Source of the DNA: Tubiluchus corallicola
Lineage: Eukaryota; Priapulida; Priapulimorpha; Priapulimorphida; Tubiluchidae
Direction of reading: 5' to 3'
Length of the DNA stretch: 64,000 bases
NCBI GenBank assembly: GCA_030141605.1
Contig: JAQGDQ010000007.1
Location: forward strand, 1-64,000
Shown: piece by piece, positions 12,201 to 26,200 of the stretch
How the letters are laid out: each line of letters opens with the position of its first letter
Position numbering within the stretch: position 1 is the stretch's first letter
Translations under genes and position numbers: made by a program
The notes under the pieces: model-generated
What the model was told of the DNA's origin: nothing
Database searches by the model: none
Seen by the model: only the letters and a program-made list of their open reading frames with translations

Positions 12201-15200
12201 CTTTGAAGCTACTGAAAATTCGCCTGTTTACAGTTCTTTAAGCACCACGGAAACCAGCACAGGTACTGTCTACAACTAAAGTGGTATTTTTGTTTATCCT
12301 GTTTTCACAGGATAGTAAATAGAAATGTGTCTACGGCAGTTGGAATTTTGCAGATTCAATTGTCACAGAAAGTTCTACTTACAGCGTGAATCTGTGTCTA
12401 CTGACTACACATGCACTAATAACAGTTTATGCTTTGAATCTATGGAAGAATCAACTGATTACAGTACACCAAGTATGATGAAAACTAGCACGGTTACTGT
12501 CACTGTTGTTCATACCATTTCCTACCTCTGTTAGGAGATCAGGGAAGGGGTGTAATTATTTAAAATACATAGTTATAATAAATAGTGAAGTAGCTTTTAT
12601 ATTGCTCTTGCATTTCTAAAAGTTTTTGTTCGTTGTCTTCTTTTATTTATGCTAAGGGATGTTAAAGCAGAATGCATATGTTATTTGCAATTTTAGCAAA
12701 TTGCTCAACTAATACAGACACACCATATATAATATAATGTAATGTAACGTAATGTAATGTAATATAATAATAATGATAATAACCTTTATTTAGAGTTGTC
12801 TTTAAATTCAATCGACAACAAAAGCCTGCCATGAGGTTTTTGTCACCTAATCAACTACAATTACAACTACGTAACAAATTATTATTATTACCCCACTTTT
12901 ACCCTAAATACTATCATGAATACTGCACAACCTTGTCCTCTAACCTGCCTTTCTTTGTTTCTTTCCGACCTTACAGGCAAGATTTGTTCCTATGTGGGTT
13001 ATTTGCAGGTATGCAATGGCTTATTTACCGAGAGCTGCCTCTTTCACATGCATTTAAGAGTTTTGCTGCAATTTATTTGTATCTACTGCATGTGCGTATC
13101 TGTGTATAACAGGCACATTTTAAAGAGCTGTTATGTGTCTTTAAGGTTTTCAAAATGCTTAAGGGTTTGTTCAGTACACTTCCTAGATTTTGAACTTTGG
13201 TTTTTTGTATTTTGTATTCTGTCGTGAAATAAAATGAAGTATTAAGAAGCTTAGTCTGCTTTCTATCTCTCTAAACAATGCTTGTTGCTATTATAGGCCT
13301 ATATATTCCAATAACTCAAAAGTTATATGTTTCTTAATAGCTCCAAACTATGTGTGTTGATAACTCCAAAAGTAAATGGCTTTTGTAGTTCTAAAAGCCC
13401 TTTGCTAACCTAGAATATTCAGTTTGTAGTTCAGACTTTCATGGTTAAAGTGTACAGTCACCATACTCGATCATAATTGCATCCTGTGTCCCGGTGCCTT
13501 TTTATGTAGTTACTTCCCTTAACTTTTGAACATGTCTATGCCTCTGGGCAGCGTATAAGGGGCGACTTGTTGATGATGGCTTTATGGCTTCAAAATAAAC
13601 AATGAATGAAATGTAATACCTAATAAACAGTGAATTCAGTGAAGCAATGTGCAGATTTAAATTAATGCACTGCAGGGGTAGCATAGCATAGCTGTCTCTA
13701 TTTTGCCTCTTCTGTCTACTTACTCTCTGTTTCACCTCTTTTTTCAATTCGCTTAACAGTTTTTTTTACACTAGCTACTATGCATCATTACACTAAGGAA
13801 GTAACGTGACACTTCGTGACAGACCTGATATGCTCAATGTTTAGCAGAAATAAGGATGCTTGCCTTGATACAAAACCGAAATATACAACACTGTCTGGTA
13901 AAAATTAATAACCCTATAACAATAAGCCTTTCACAGTTTCAGCAGTTGATGATGATCATGAAAAGGTCAAAAGGTTACCAGACAGCGCATTTGTATAAAC
14001 TTGACCATGCTTGTAATTGCAGGATGTAAAGACTACCACTATAACTGTGAATACTGGAGTGATCAGGGTGAATGTGAGAACAATCCAGGTTGGATGGCAG
14101 CCAATTGCAGGAAATCTTGCAGATATTGTTGCACTGGTATACATTTATAAACACTTTATTTTTTATTTCTATTCATTGCTACAGTTATATTTACCTTAAA
14201 TATATCACACTTTTTAGTTTTTAACAATGTATTTAATGCATTTTAGTTTCTATGAATTTGTGTCATTATGGTCAGTAATAATGATTGTGATTCAGTGGCT
14301 TCTTGGCTTGCTAACCTAGTTTACTATAATGGCTCAAAGGCATTCTTGAGTTATTTCAAAAAGTTGCTGTGTTTAGCAGAGAATTTGAACATCTGTACGG
14401 TTTATTATTTCGAGTTGAGATTAATGCTCGTAAAGTAGTTAATAAGTCCACAAAGTTATTACAGCAATTAATATCCACAAAGTTAATACAACAATTAATA
14501 AGTTTGCAAAGTTATTACAACAGTTAATTTGTCCACAGAGTTATTACAACAGTTCTAATAAAAGTATTTAAAATATTTTCTTGCTATGCAGGAATCTTAG
14601 GAAACAAAAAGAACATAACCAACAATGTGATAAACATGCCCACTGGCATTTATTTAGAAATTCTCCAGGATATGTTTCCCCAATGGTCATTTTCATTACT
14701 CCATATAAACATAATCTATTTGTTTTGTGCTTTTGTAGATTTTGGATTGAAAATGAGCATTAGGAATGGGCTTTGTTTTTTGTGGTGTTTTTTTTGGGTT
14801 TTGTTTTTGTTTTTTTTTGTTTTTGTGTTGTGTTTTTGTGGGTTGGTTTGGTTTGTTTGTTTTTTGTGTGGGTGTGTGTTTTGTGTTTGTTTGTTTTTGT
14901 TTGTTGTTTGTTTGTTTTTGTTTTTTTTTTTTAGTTGTTTCTCAAAAATTTGTTTTTACAGAGGGGCCGGAACCTTGCAGCGATGAAAAGTACAGTACGG
15001 ATGGCACTGGTGATGTAACTGGTGACTGTGCAATCTGGGCTAGTCAAGGCGAATGTGTTAATAATCCTAATTTCCTACTATACAGGTGCAAACTGTCATG
15101 TGGTGTTTGTACAGGTAAGCTATTACAATATTGTCATGAACAGCATCGGGGATGTACCTAGGTAATGATCCACAGTACATTGTTTGTAAAAATAGGGTTA

Positions 15201-18200
15201 AAATTACATCATTTGTGGTATAGTATGTGCTTCACCAATATGTCTGACCTGAATGTGGTTTTAATTTTCCAACTGATTTGTAATTGAATATTTCTAGTTG
15301 GCTTGCAAAAGTGCTGTGACAATGGTACAAGGTTTCGTTGAAACATAAACAATAATTTGCCATGGTTTTATCAACAGCAGTGTTTTGTTTGCATTACAGG
15401 TTTAACTTTGATTTCAACAGCATCTCAGGAACCTCTTAATAGCTTAAACACTAATAATTAAGAAGAACAGTTTTTCAAAGACTGGTTTTTTGCTTAGTTA
15501 TTTCGATTGTATTGCTTGTAAATGTATGGCTGTATGTGTCTTCTTTGATTATAAAGCTCCCAATGTAATTTTGGTTTCATAAATGTCCTCGTAAAGTATA
15601 GCTTTGAAGTGTAGGCTTGATGAAGAAACTGTACAATTAATAAAGGAAAAAATACAATGTTTCAAGCTACCACTGTAGTCTGTAGATAAACCGCAGTGGT
15701 AGTTTGAAAAATCATGTTCTTCCTCTCTTAATTTTAGGATTTTTTTCATTAATTGTCACTAATTAACCTTAAAAAATAAATTTGTGTTATTGAATTGTAT
15801 TCATTAGGTGATTTCTTACCTTATGAACCTTGTGACGTGAACGAATGTGGTGCTGGAGATCCTACACATAATTGCGATCCTAACTTTGGCAGCTGCATTA
15901 ATACTAATGGAAGTTTTACCTGTCAGTGCATAGATGGAGCTATTGACATAAGCACACCAGAGGATGGTCCAGGAACCACTTGCTCGGGTAAGAACCAATA
16001 AATGTGTACATGAATAATACTTTTGGATCCGGAATAAGCAGTGATGGTACTGTTGGTGTTGTTCTAGCATTTATCTTTAAAAGCAATCACAGGCCACAGT
16101 TTTCATTGTATGAGGCTGAAATCTTGTCTGAAGTTATAGGGCCTTTTAGCAGACCATAGCAGAGCGAGATTTTTTTACTTTGTCGAAAGTGTTATCACGT
16201 CAATAAATACCTGGCAAGTTCATTTCAGTTAGTTTTGAGAAAAATTGTTTCACTTGCCAAAAAGCAATGGGTTAAAGGAAAATTGATATTATGCTTTTGT
16301 TGACTAATGGGTTAAGGACATAAGCCCATCTAGTAATGTAATTTTAAACAGCACAAGCATTGCATGAGTATGTTGCATGTGTTAGCACATGTATGCCACA
16401 TCACAGCTGAAGCACATCTGAAGTGAGAGGTACAGTGCCTGTGTATTTATGCAATGCATTTCCGGGATGGAGGCGCTAATGCCCACCCAACTAGTGAATG
16501 GCAATATATGTGTAACAGCAAAGAACTAGCCGTACTTGTGTGGTAATATTCTTTTATGTAAATCATTCTTTAAAAACAGTATATTCCTTTTCACTGTTTT
16601 ATGAGACAGATTTTTTCGATACAGTTTAAGATTGGGCCCAGTTTTCCTTTTAATGAATCACAGTAACATTTGAATATGTATCAAAAGTTGCTTTACTATT
16701 CAGTAAAACAAAAAAAGAAAGTAGTTTTTAAATTAATGGACTTACCAGGTTCTAAATGAAAATTTGCGTCTCCATTGTGTACTGCTTGTTTTCAGAAAGC
16801 AGGACTTTTTAGATTCCTACTTGTGTTCAACTGAGAAAGACTTGCCAATCGCGCTATTCCTTTGCCAGGCACTGTACGGTTTAACCCCTCAAGCCCCTCG
16901 TGTTCAACAAAAACTGGTGCAATATTTATTTGTCAATATCTCGCCTAATAAGCCTCAGATCTTCAAATTGTTTTGTGATAAGATGCATCGTTATACTAAG
17001 AATAATTTTTTTGCCCAAAAATTGACTTACTACATTTCGCGTGAAGATAGGAGAAATATACCTGTTAAAGGGATCTACTGCACTGATATGCTGTTGTGGT
17101 TTGTTTCGGTCTATGTTGTTAGATAGTTACCTAGGCACTGTACTAGGTTTGGAGAATTATTTTCTAAACCAGAAATACACTCTGTAATAGACAAACGTTA
17201 TAGACAGAGTCTATTTCCAGCTTATGAATAAAGATAATAGGCAGCATCTCAACTGCATAGCAAATAGGAGAGCAAGGGGAGCAACCACTCCTCTCGAGCA
17301 ATTTTTCAAAATTGGCACCTAGCTGCCTCCAACATGCCTCCCCTGTTTTTGAAATGAATGTGGATTTATGCAACACATTTGTCAAGGTTGACTGATTGAA
17401 CCAAGGATCAAATTGCCCAAATCCAATTTGGGCTTCAAAATAAACAATGGGTAAAATAAAATACCTAATAAACAGTGAATTCAATGAAGCCATGTAAAGT
17501 TTAGAATTACTTGCACATTGCAGATTTAAATGAATGTGATGTCAACAATCCAACTCACAACTGCGATCCTGATCTTGCCATTTGCTTGAACGTTGAGGGG
17601 AGTTTTTCTTGTCAGTGCCTTAATGGGACAGTTGACCTGAATGAAGCAAACACTCCAGGGACCGTCTGCTCAGGTAAAAGACAAGTATTATTTTGTTATG
17701 GTGTTTGCGTATTGTAGCTCAGGACTGGATTGTATAGAGTGAAGTCTCGAACTGACACAAACAATGAACTGTAGTCTTCATGAAGAACACTTCAGCAGAG
17801 AAAATTATTTCTTTGCTAGTCTAAAACAAAGTACAATATCAATAAAGTTTCACTTCATATAGAATTGCAGAGTATAGCATAGTTGTCTCTATTTTGCCTC
17901 TTCTGTCTGTTCTCTGCTTCACCTCTTTTTTTCAGTTCCCTGAACAGCAGCCCATGCTGTTGTAAAAGTAACAATTTTAACAGCTAGTTAGAACCTTACC
18001 TTGTTCATTTTAGCAGATGTCAGCACCAGTGTCACAGAAAGTTCTACATATAGCAGTGATTACGCAAGCACTGATAGCAGCTTGAACTCTGAAGCTAGTG
18101 AACAGTCAACTGATTACACTGTGTTAAGCACCATGGAATCTAGTACAGGTACAGTCAGTAGCTAAACTGTTATTTTTGCATATGAAACACTGAACACCCC

Positions 18201-19794
18201 CAGGATGCTTAGCCAATACCCATGTAAATACACCTATCCTCCATGGAAAAATAGCCAGCATGATGAGTAAAACCACTGACAGTGAGACTTGAGCACTGTG
18301 ACTACCCAGTCATTTATGAAGCAGGTTTAGTGTTGCTAAACTTCAGTTGGTAAGCACTGACAGTGACCGCTCAGCTATTGCTTCCTTCAACCTGAATATG
18401 TTGCAAGTCAATAATGTAATAATTGTGATTCAAACAGTCTGAAGGATGTGATGGTGACAATGACGATGACAATGATGTCTATATTCCTAATGATATTTAA
18501 TGAAAAATATTGGCACTATTTCTTTTTCTTTTGTGGTACTTTTTGAGCAAAATAACTTTAAGAGATATAATAGTATAGATGGTATTATTAATGTACATAT
18601 TATATTTGTTTGATATTGTGGAGTGAAGCCTCCTCATTTCAGAAATGAATTTAGCCGTATCTTGTGTACCTTTTATTTAGCAAATGTCAGCACCAGTGTC
18701 ACAGAAAGTTCTACATACAGCAGTGAATCTGTATCTACTGATTACACAAGTACTGATAACAACTTAAGCTTTGAAGCTACTGAAAATTTGCCTGTTTACA
18801 GTTCTTTAAGCACCACGGAAACCAGCACAGGTACTGTCTACAACTAAAGTGGTATTTTTGTTTATCCTGTTTTCACAGGATAGTAAATAGAAATGTGTCT
18901 AGGGCAGTTGGAATTTTGCAGATTCAGTTGTCACAGAAAGTTCTACTTACAGCGTGAATCTGTGTCTACTGACTACACATGCACTAATAACAGTTTATGC
19001 TCTGAATCTACAGAAGAATCAACTGATTACAGTACACCAAGTATGATAAAAACTAGCACGGTTACTGTCACTGTTGTTCATACCATTTCCTACCTCTGTT
19101 AGGAGATCAGGGAAGGGGTGTAATTATTTAAAATACATAGTTATAATAAATAGCGAATTAGCTTTTATCGATTTTGGTGCTGCACTTTGTGCAGAAGTTC
19201 TTTTGACGTAATTTACCATGCGTCACAATACAAAACAAAGTACATTCTGAAAAGACCTGTGCATTTCTCATACATTTTCTGCTTGCAGATTTAAGCAGCA
19301 TTGTTTTGGAAAATTCTTCTTACAACAGTGAGACTACGTCGACTGATTACACAAATACCGATGTTAGTTTTACATTTAAAACTCCCGAAGATGTATCTGG
19401 TGCTACTGTACTAAGTACCATAGAAACTAATGCAGGTATTATTGATGGTAAAAGTTTATTTTACCTCTTTTTTTAACTCTTAGAGTTTGGAAAATGTGTA
19501 AGTATGCAATCTGTATAGTTATTGCTTGGAAGTCTGTAACCTACTTAATAGGTATTCATTGATAATCTGGAAAGAATGTGAGCCGAAAAAGTTGCATGCA
19601 GGTTTGTATTTTACCACAGAACTTTATTATACAACTCTGTAGAGTGATAACCCAGACATGAAAAAAAATTCAGTCTGTGATGCCTGGTTTTAGTAATAAA
19701 ATGGTAAGTACATTTGGTTTTTCCATACAAAACAGTACTTTATATTAGAAAAATCCGGCCTATTAATCTCTGCCTTTTCTGTGTGGAAAATGTG

Positions 19795-19825
<31 letters not shown>

Positions 19826-20217
19826 GTGCATGCGTGACACATTTGTAAATCAATGCACTTGTGAAACAGAGCATTTGTTCCATGCATCAGCAAAATTATG
19901 GAACAAGCTTTTTTTTTATTTAAACAGGCTATCAAAACATTGCATCATAACAAAGTGTTGCAGTCTTTTACTCGTAGTTTTAAATTATGAAGCACCTGAA
20001 GCATTTTGTCAGGTTCTCATTTTTATTGACAATTAGTAATCCTTAATGGTTCATAATTGCTCTTGCATTTCTAGAAGTTTTTGTTCGTTGTTTTCTTTTA
20101 TTTATGCTAAGGGATGTTAAAGCAGAATGCATATGTCATTTGCAATTTTAGCAAATTGCTCAACTAATACAGACACACCATATATAATATAATGTTATGT
20201 AACGTAATGTAATGTAA

Positions 20218-20250
<33 letters not shown>

Positions 20251-23200
20251 CTTTATTTAGAGTTGTCTTTAAATTCAATCGACAACAAAAGCCTGCCATG
20301 AGGTTTTTGTCACCTAATCAACTACAATTACAACTACGTAACAAATTATTATTATTACCCCACTTTTACCCTAAATACTATCATGAATACTGCACAACCT
20401 TGTCCTCTAACCTGCCTTTCTTTGTTTCTTTCCGACCTTACAGGCAAGATTTGTTCCTATGTGGGTTATTTGCAGGTATGCAATGGCTTATTTACCGAGA
20501 GCTGCCTCTTTCACATGCATTTAAGAGTTTTGCTGCAATTTATTTGTATCTACTGCATGTACGTATCTGTGTATAACAGGCACATTTTAAAGAGCTGTTA
20601 TGTGTCTTTAAGGTTTTCAAAATGCTTAAGGGTTTGTTCAGTACACTTCCTAGATTCTGAACTTTGGTTTTTTGCATTTTGTATTCTGTAGTGAAATAAA
20701 ATGAAGTATTAAGAACCTTAGTCTGCTTTCTATCTCTCTAAACATTGCTTGTTACTATTATGGACCTATATATTCCAATAACTCAAAAATTATATGTTGC
20801 TTCATAGCTCCAAACTATGTGTGTTGATAACTCCAAAAGTAAATGGCTTTTGTAGCTCTAAAAGCCCTTTGCTAACCTAGAATATTCAGTTTGTAGTTCA
20901 GACTTTCAAGGTTAAAGTGCACAGTCACCATACTTGATCAGCTGATTACAATATACATTTTATAGTCCGGATTTTAAGTCAGTTGTTTCTAAATTAGAAG
21001 TTCAATAATACTACAAAGACTTGTTATCTGTATGGTCTGGATTTAGATTAGCTAAGCCTGAATAACTATTGTTGCTCAGTTTTTTGGAACTTTTTGCTTT
21101 GCTAACAGTGAGTATTTGTATATTTTGCTATTGGTTTACAGAATTTTTGCGTGTTGTCTAACAGTCTTTTTTCAGAATGTCAGAGCAAACAACTGTTCAA
21201 GCCCATAGCCAGGCCAAGAAAATCATGAAATCCCCTGGATATGCAAAACGTGTTGAATCTGATACCTCGGCAGACGAGGAGACCCAGATAGCTGACTTTG
21301 AAGTTAACATTGCTAAGAACTGTAGTGATGCACCTCAGCCAGTTAAGCTAGCAAACCAGCCGGAGCATGATGCAGTTTCTTCCAATGCAACTGATTCAGT
21401 TGGTGATATTGGCTTTCTGACAATCATTTAGCATTATTTTAGCTTTTTAGCAATTTACAACTGATACAGCGAACTCTAATAAAATTTATTGAAATGAATT
21501 GAACTGCATCTTGTGCACCTACAGCTTGTACAATTTTAGCACATTTCCACATAAAATTCTGTTGTTTTTTCAAGAGGCAGACCAGCCTAATGAAGCACAT
21601 TAGTATTACAGTCAACAGAAGATGCTAACGTTGACACAGAACAAAGTCTTGAAATGTACAGAATTATATCTAAAGCGTTTTTTCTTTTGCAGCTACCACT
21701 GTTACAGAAAGTTCAACACACAGCAGTGAATCTACCTCAATCTACAGCTAAACTAGTATTTTTGTTTATCCTTTTTTTCACTAGGGTGGATGGTAGCAGT
21801 CCAGTCCAGTCCAGCAACCATAAATACATATTTTGAAATATGTAAAATTGTATTTAGAGTGACTTTAATTTTGCAGATGTCAATATCAATGTCACAGAAA
21901 ATTCAACATACAGCAGTGAATCTGCATCTACTGATTACACAAGCACTGATAGCAGCTTAAGCTCTGAAGCTACTGAACAGTCAACTGATTACAGTATGTT
22001 AAGCACCATGGAATCTAGTACAGGTACAGTCAGTAGCTAAACTGTTATTTTTGCGTACGAAATACTGAACAATCAATTTTAAATTTATAGGTTCTGGATT
22101 ATTAAATATTAAAATTTATTAATAATAATATTAGAATTTAAAGTCCTGGATGAGTGCTCAGTCCTTCTCAGTACCTTTTATTTAGCAGATGTCAGCACCA
22201 GTGTCACAGAAAGTTCTACATACAGCAGTGAATCTGTATCTACTGATTACACAAGTACTGATAACAACTTAAGCTTTGAAGCTACTGAAAATTCGCCTGT
22301 TTACAGTTCTTTAAGCACCACGGAAACCAGCACAGGTACTGTCTACAACTAAAGTGGTATTTTTGTTTATCCTGTTTTCACAGGATAGTAAATAGAAATG
22401 TGTCTAGGGCAGTTGGAATTTTGCAGATTCAGTTGTCACAGAAAGTTCTACTTACAGCGTGAATCTGTGTCTACTGACTACACATGCACTAGATTTAGAT
22501 TTTTTAGATTTTAATAGATTTATTTCGCATTAAACATATACATATACATCACATTACATTACATGTGCATCAGGTTTTGTTAATACAAAAATATGATAAA
22601 ATTCATGTATACTGCGCTAGAGACCTAGGAAGCTAGCTTATGGTAGGCCACTAGAATTACGAAAAAAATTGCAATATATACAACATTACAACATTACAAT
22701 ATACAACATTACAATATACAACATTACAATATACAACATTACATATACAACATAGATACAACATTACAATATATACAAATATAAATATAAATACGGGTGG
22801 GAAGTATTAAAAATTTTATTTTACTATACAGTTTTTGAAAAAGAAAACAACAAATCATGATTGAGTCATCAGTTATATGTTTCGAGTACGTTTAATTTAT
22901 ATATTTTTTTAAATATGGAAAGCGAGTTGACATTTTTAATAGCTGGAGCAATTGAATTCCATATGTAAGGGCCATTGTATTTAATAGAAAATTTTCTAAC
23001 ATTAGTGTTACACTGTATGTAGTGATAGTGCAGCCTATAACGTGTGCCGTAATTATGTATCTCAGCATTCAAACAAAAATAATCAGTCAAATAAGGGAGG
23101 CAATAATTTATGAGAGAATTTGTACATGAAAATGGCAGTTTGGAACTTATTAATGTCGTAAATGTTTAGAAAGTTTAGTCTTTTAAATATTGGCTGTGTA

Positions 23201-26200
23201 TGGTCCTGATAACCGGCAAATGTTATAGCTCGCACTATTTTCTTCTGAATCAGATGAATTTTTTTCAATCGACTGGAGTATGTGCTTCCCCAAATAATGT
23301 TCGAATTATTTAGATATGGTAAAAAAAAGAGAATTATATAATAATACAAGTACTGAGCTAGGCAATTTGTGTCTAACTCTATATATAATGCCTATGATTT
23401 TTGAGATTTTGCTTTTGATAAATCTAAGATGTTCTTGCCAAGTTAAGTGTTCATCAATGATGATGCCTAAGAACTTAGTATATTTTACTTGATTTATTGG
23501 AACTTCATCGATTTTTACTATAAAATTACTAGGGATTCTTTTATTTTTATTTGTGAATACAATAAATTTGGTTTTTTCAATATTCAGTGATAACTTATTA
23601 GCTTTAAACCAGGTGGAGAGATGTACAAGTTCTTGGTTTACAGTATTTATCATGTAATAACGGTTTAATAACTAATAACAGTTTATGCTCTAATAACAGT
23701 TTATGCTCTGAATCTACAGAAGAATCAACTGATTACAGTACACCAAGTATGATAAAAACTAGCACGGTTACTGTCACTGTTGTTCATACCATTTCCTACC
23801 TCTGTTAGGAGATCAGGGAAGGGATGTAATTATTTAAAATACATAGTTATAATAAATAGCGAAGTAGCTTTTATCGATTTTGGTGCTGCACTTTGTGCAG
23901 AAGTTCTTTTGACGTAATTTACCATGCGTCACAATACAAAACAAAGTACATTCTGAAAAGACCTGTGCATTTCTCATACATTTTCTGCTTGCAGATTTAA
24001 GCAGCATTGTTTTGGAAAATTCTTCTTACAACAGTGAGACTACGTCGACTGATTACACAAATACCGATGTTAGTTTTACATTTAAAACTCCCGAAGATGT
24101 ATCTGGTGCTATTGTACTAAGTACCATAGAAACTAATGCAGGTATTATTGATGGTAAAAGTTTATTTTACCTCTTTTTTTAACTCTTAGAGTTTGGAAAA
24201 TGTGTAAGTATGCAATCTGTATAGTTATTGCTTGGAAGTCTGTAACCTACTTAATAGGTATTCATTGATAATCTGGAAAGAATGTGAGCCGAAAAAGTTG
24301 CATGCAGGTTTGTATTTTACCACAGAACTTTATTATACAACTCTGTAGAGTGATAACCCAGACATAAAAAAAAATTCAGTCTGTGATGCCTGGTTTTAGT
24401 AATAAAATGGTAAGTACATTTGGTTTTTCCATACAAAACAGTACTTTATATTAGAAAAATCCTGCCTATTAATCTCTGCCTTTTCTGTGTGGAAAATGTG
24501 TGTGTGTGTGTGTGTGCAAGTGTGGGTGCATGCGTGACACATTTGTAAATCAATGCACTTGTGAAACAGAGCATTTGTTCCATGCATCAGCAAAATTATG
24601 GAACAAGCTTTTTTTTTATTTAAACAGGCTATCAAAACATTGCATCATAACAAAGTGTTGCAGTCTTTTACTCGTAGTTTTAAATTATGAAGCACCTGAA
24701 GCATTTTGTCAGGTTCTCATTTTTATTGACAATTAGTAATCCTTAATGGTTCATAATTGCTCTTGCATTTCTAGAAGTTTTTGTTCGTTGTTTTCTTTTA
24801 TTTATGCTAAGGGATGTTAAAGCAGAATGCATATGTCATTTGCAATTTTAGCAAATTGCTCAACTAATACAGACACACCATATATAATATAATGTTATGT
24901 AACGTAATGTAATGTAAAATAATAATAATAATAATAATAATAACCTTTATTTAGAGTTGTCTTTAAATTCAATCGACAACAAAAGCCTGCCATGAGGTTT
25001 TTGTCACCTAATCAACTACAATTACAACTACGTAACAAATTATTATTATTACCCCACTTTTACCCTAAATACTATCATGAATACTGCACAACCTTGTCCT
25101 CTAACCTGCCTTTCTTTGTTTCTTTCCGACCTTACAGGCAAGATTTGTTCCTATGTGGGTTATTTGCAGGTATGCAATGGCTTATTTACCGAGAGCTGCC
25201 TCTTTCACATGCATTTAAGAGTTTTGCTGCAATTTATTTGTATCTACTGCATGTACGTATCTGTGTATAACAGACACATTTTAAAGAGCTGTTATGTGTC
25301 TTTAAGGTTTTCAAAATGCTTAAGGGTTTGTTCAGTACACTTCCTAGATTTTGAACTTTGGTTTTTTGCATTTTGTATTCTGTAGTGAAATAAAATGAAG
25401 TATTAAGAACCTTAGTCTGCTTTCTATCTCTCTAAACATTGCTTGTTACTATTATGGGCCTATATATTCCAATAACTCAAAAATTATATGTTGCTTCATA
25501 GCTCCAAACTATGTGTGTTGATAACTCCAAAAGTAAATGGCTTTTGTAGCTCTAAAAGCCCTTTGCTAACCTAGAATATTCAGTTTGTAGTTCAGACTTT
25601 CAAGGTTAAAGTGTACAGTCACCATACTCGATCAGCTGATTACAATATACATTTTATAGTCCGGATTTTAAGTCAGTTGTTTCTAAATTAGAAGTTCAAT
25701 AATGCTACAAAGACTTGTTATCTGTATGGTCTGGATTTAGATTAGCTAAGCCTGAATAACTATTGTTGCTCAGTTTTTTGGAACTTTTTGCTTTGCTAAC
25801 AGTGAGTATTTGTATATTTTGCTATTGGTTTACAGAATTTTTGCGTGTTGTCTAACAGTCTTTTTTCAGAATGTCAGAGCAAACAACTGTTCAAGCCCAT
25901 AGCCAGGCCAAGAAAATCATGAAATCCCCTGGATATGCAAAACGTGTTGAATCTGATACCTCGGCAGACGAGGAGACCCAGATAGCTGACTTTGAAGTTA
26001 ACATTGCTAAGAACTGTAGTGATGCACCTCAGCCAGTTAAGCTAGCAAACCAGCCGGAGCATGATGCAGTTTCTTCCAATGCAACTGATTCAGTTGGTGA
26101 TATTGGCTTTCTGACAATCATTTAACATTATTTTAGCTTTTTAGCAATTTACAACTGATACAGCGAACTCTAATAAAATTTATTGAAATGAATTGAACTG

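Noticed and set aside
12831-13227. Two overlapping ORFs (92 and 102-103 codons) repeated almost unchanged at 12831, 20298, 24992 and 28492
   Set aside because: They lie inside the LTR-like module, overlap each other in two frames, lack family similarity, and are conserved only because the whole non-coding module is duplicated.
14581-14986. Phe/Cys/Val-rich ORFs upstream of ShK exon 2
   Set aside because: Generated by the T/G low-complexity intron tract; the only real coding there is the ShK exon from 14962.
14023-15114. Stand-alone ShK-type channel toxin gene
   Set aside because: Both ShK exons are phase-1 internal exons without their own signal peptide or propeptide and sit within a multi-domain gene.
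19690-20036. Cys/Val and His/Thr repeat ORFs at 19690-20036 and 24396-24736
   Set aside because: Shadows of the (TG)n microsatellite.
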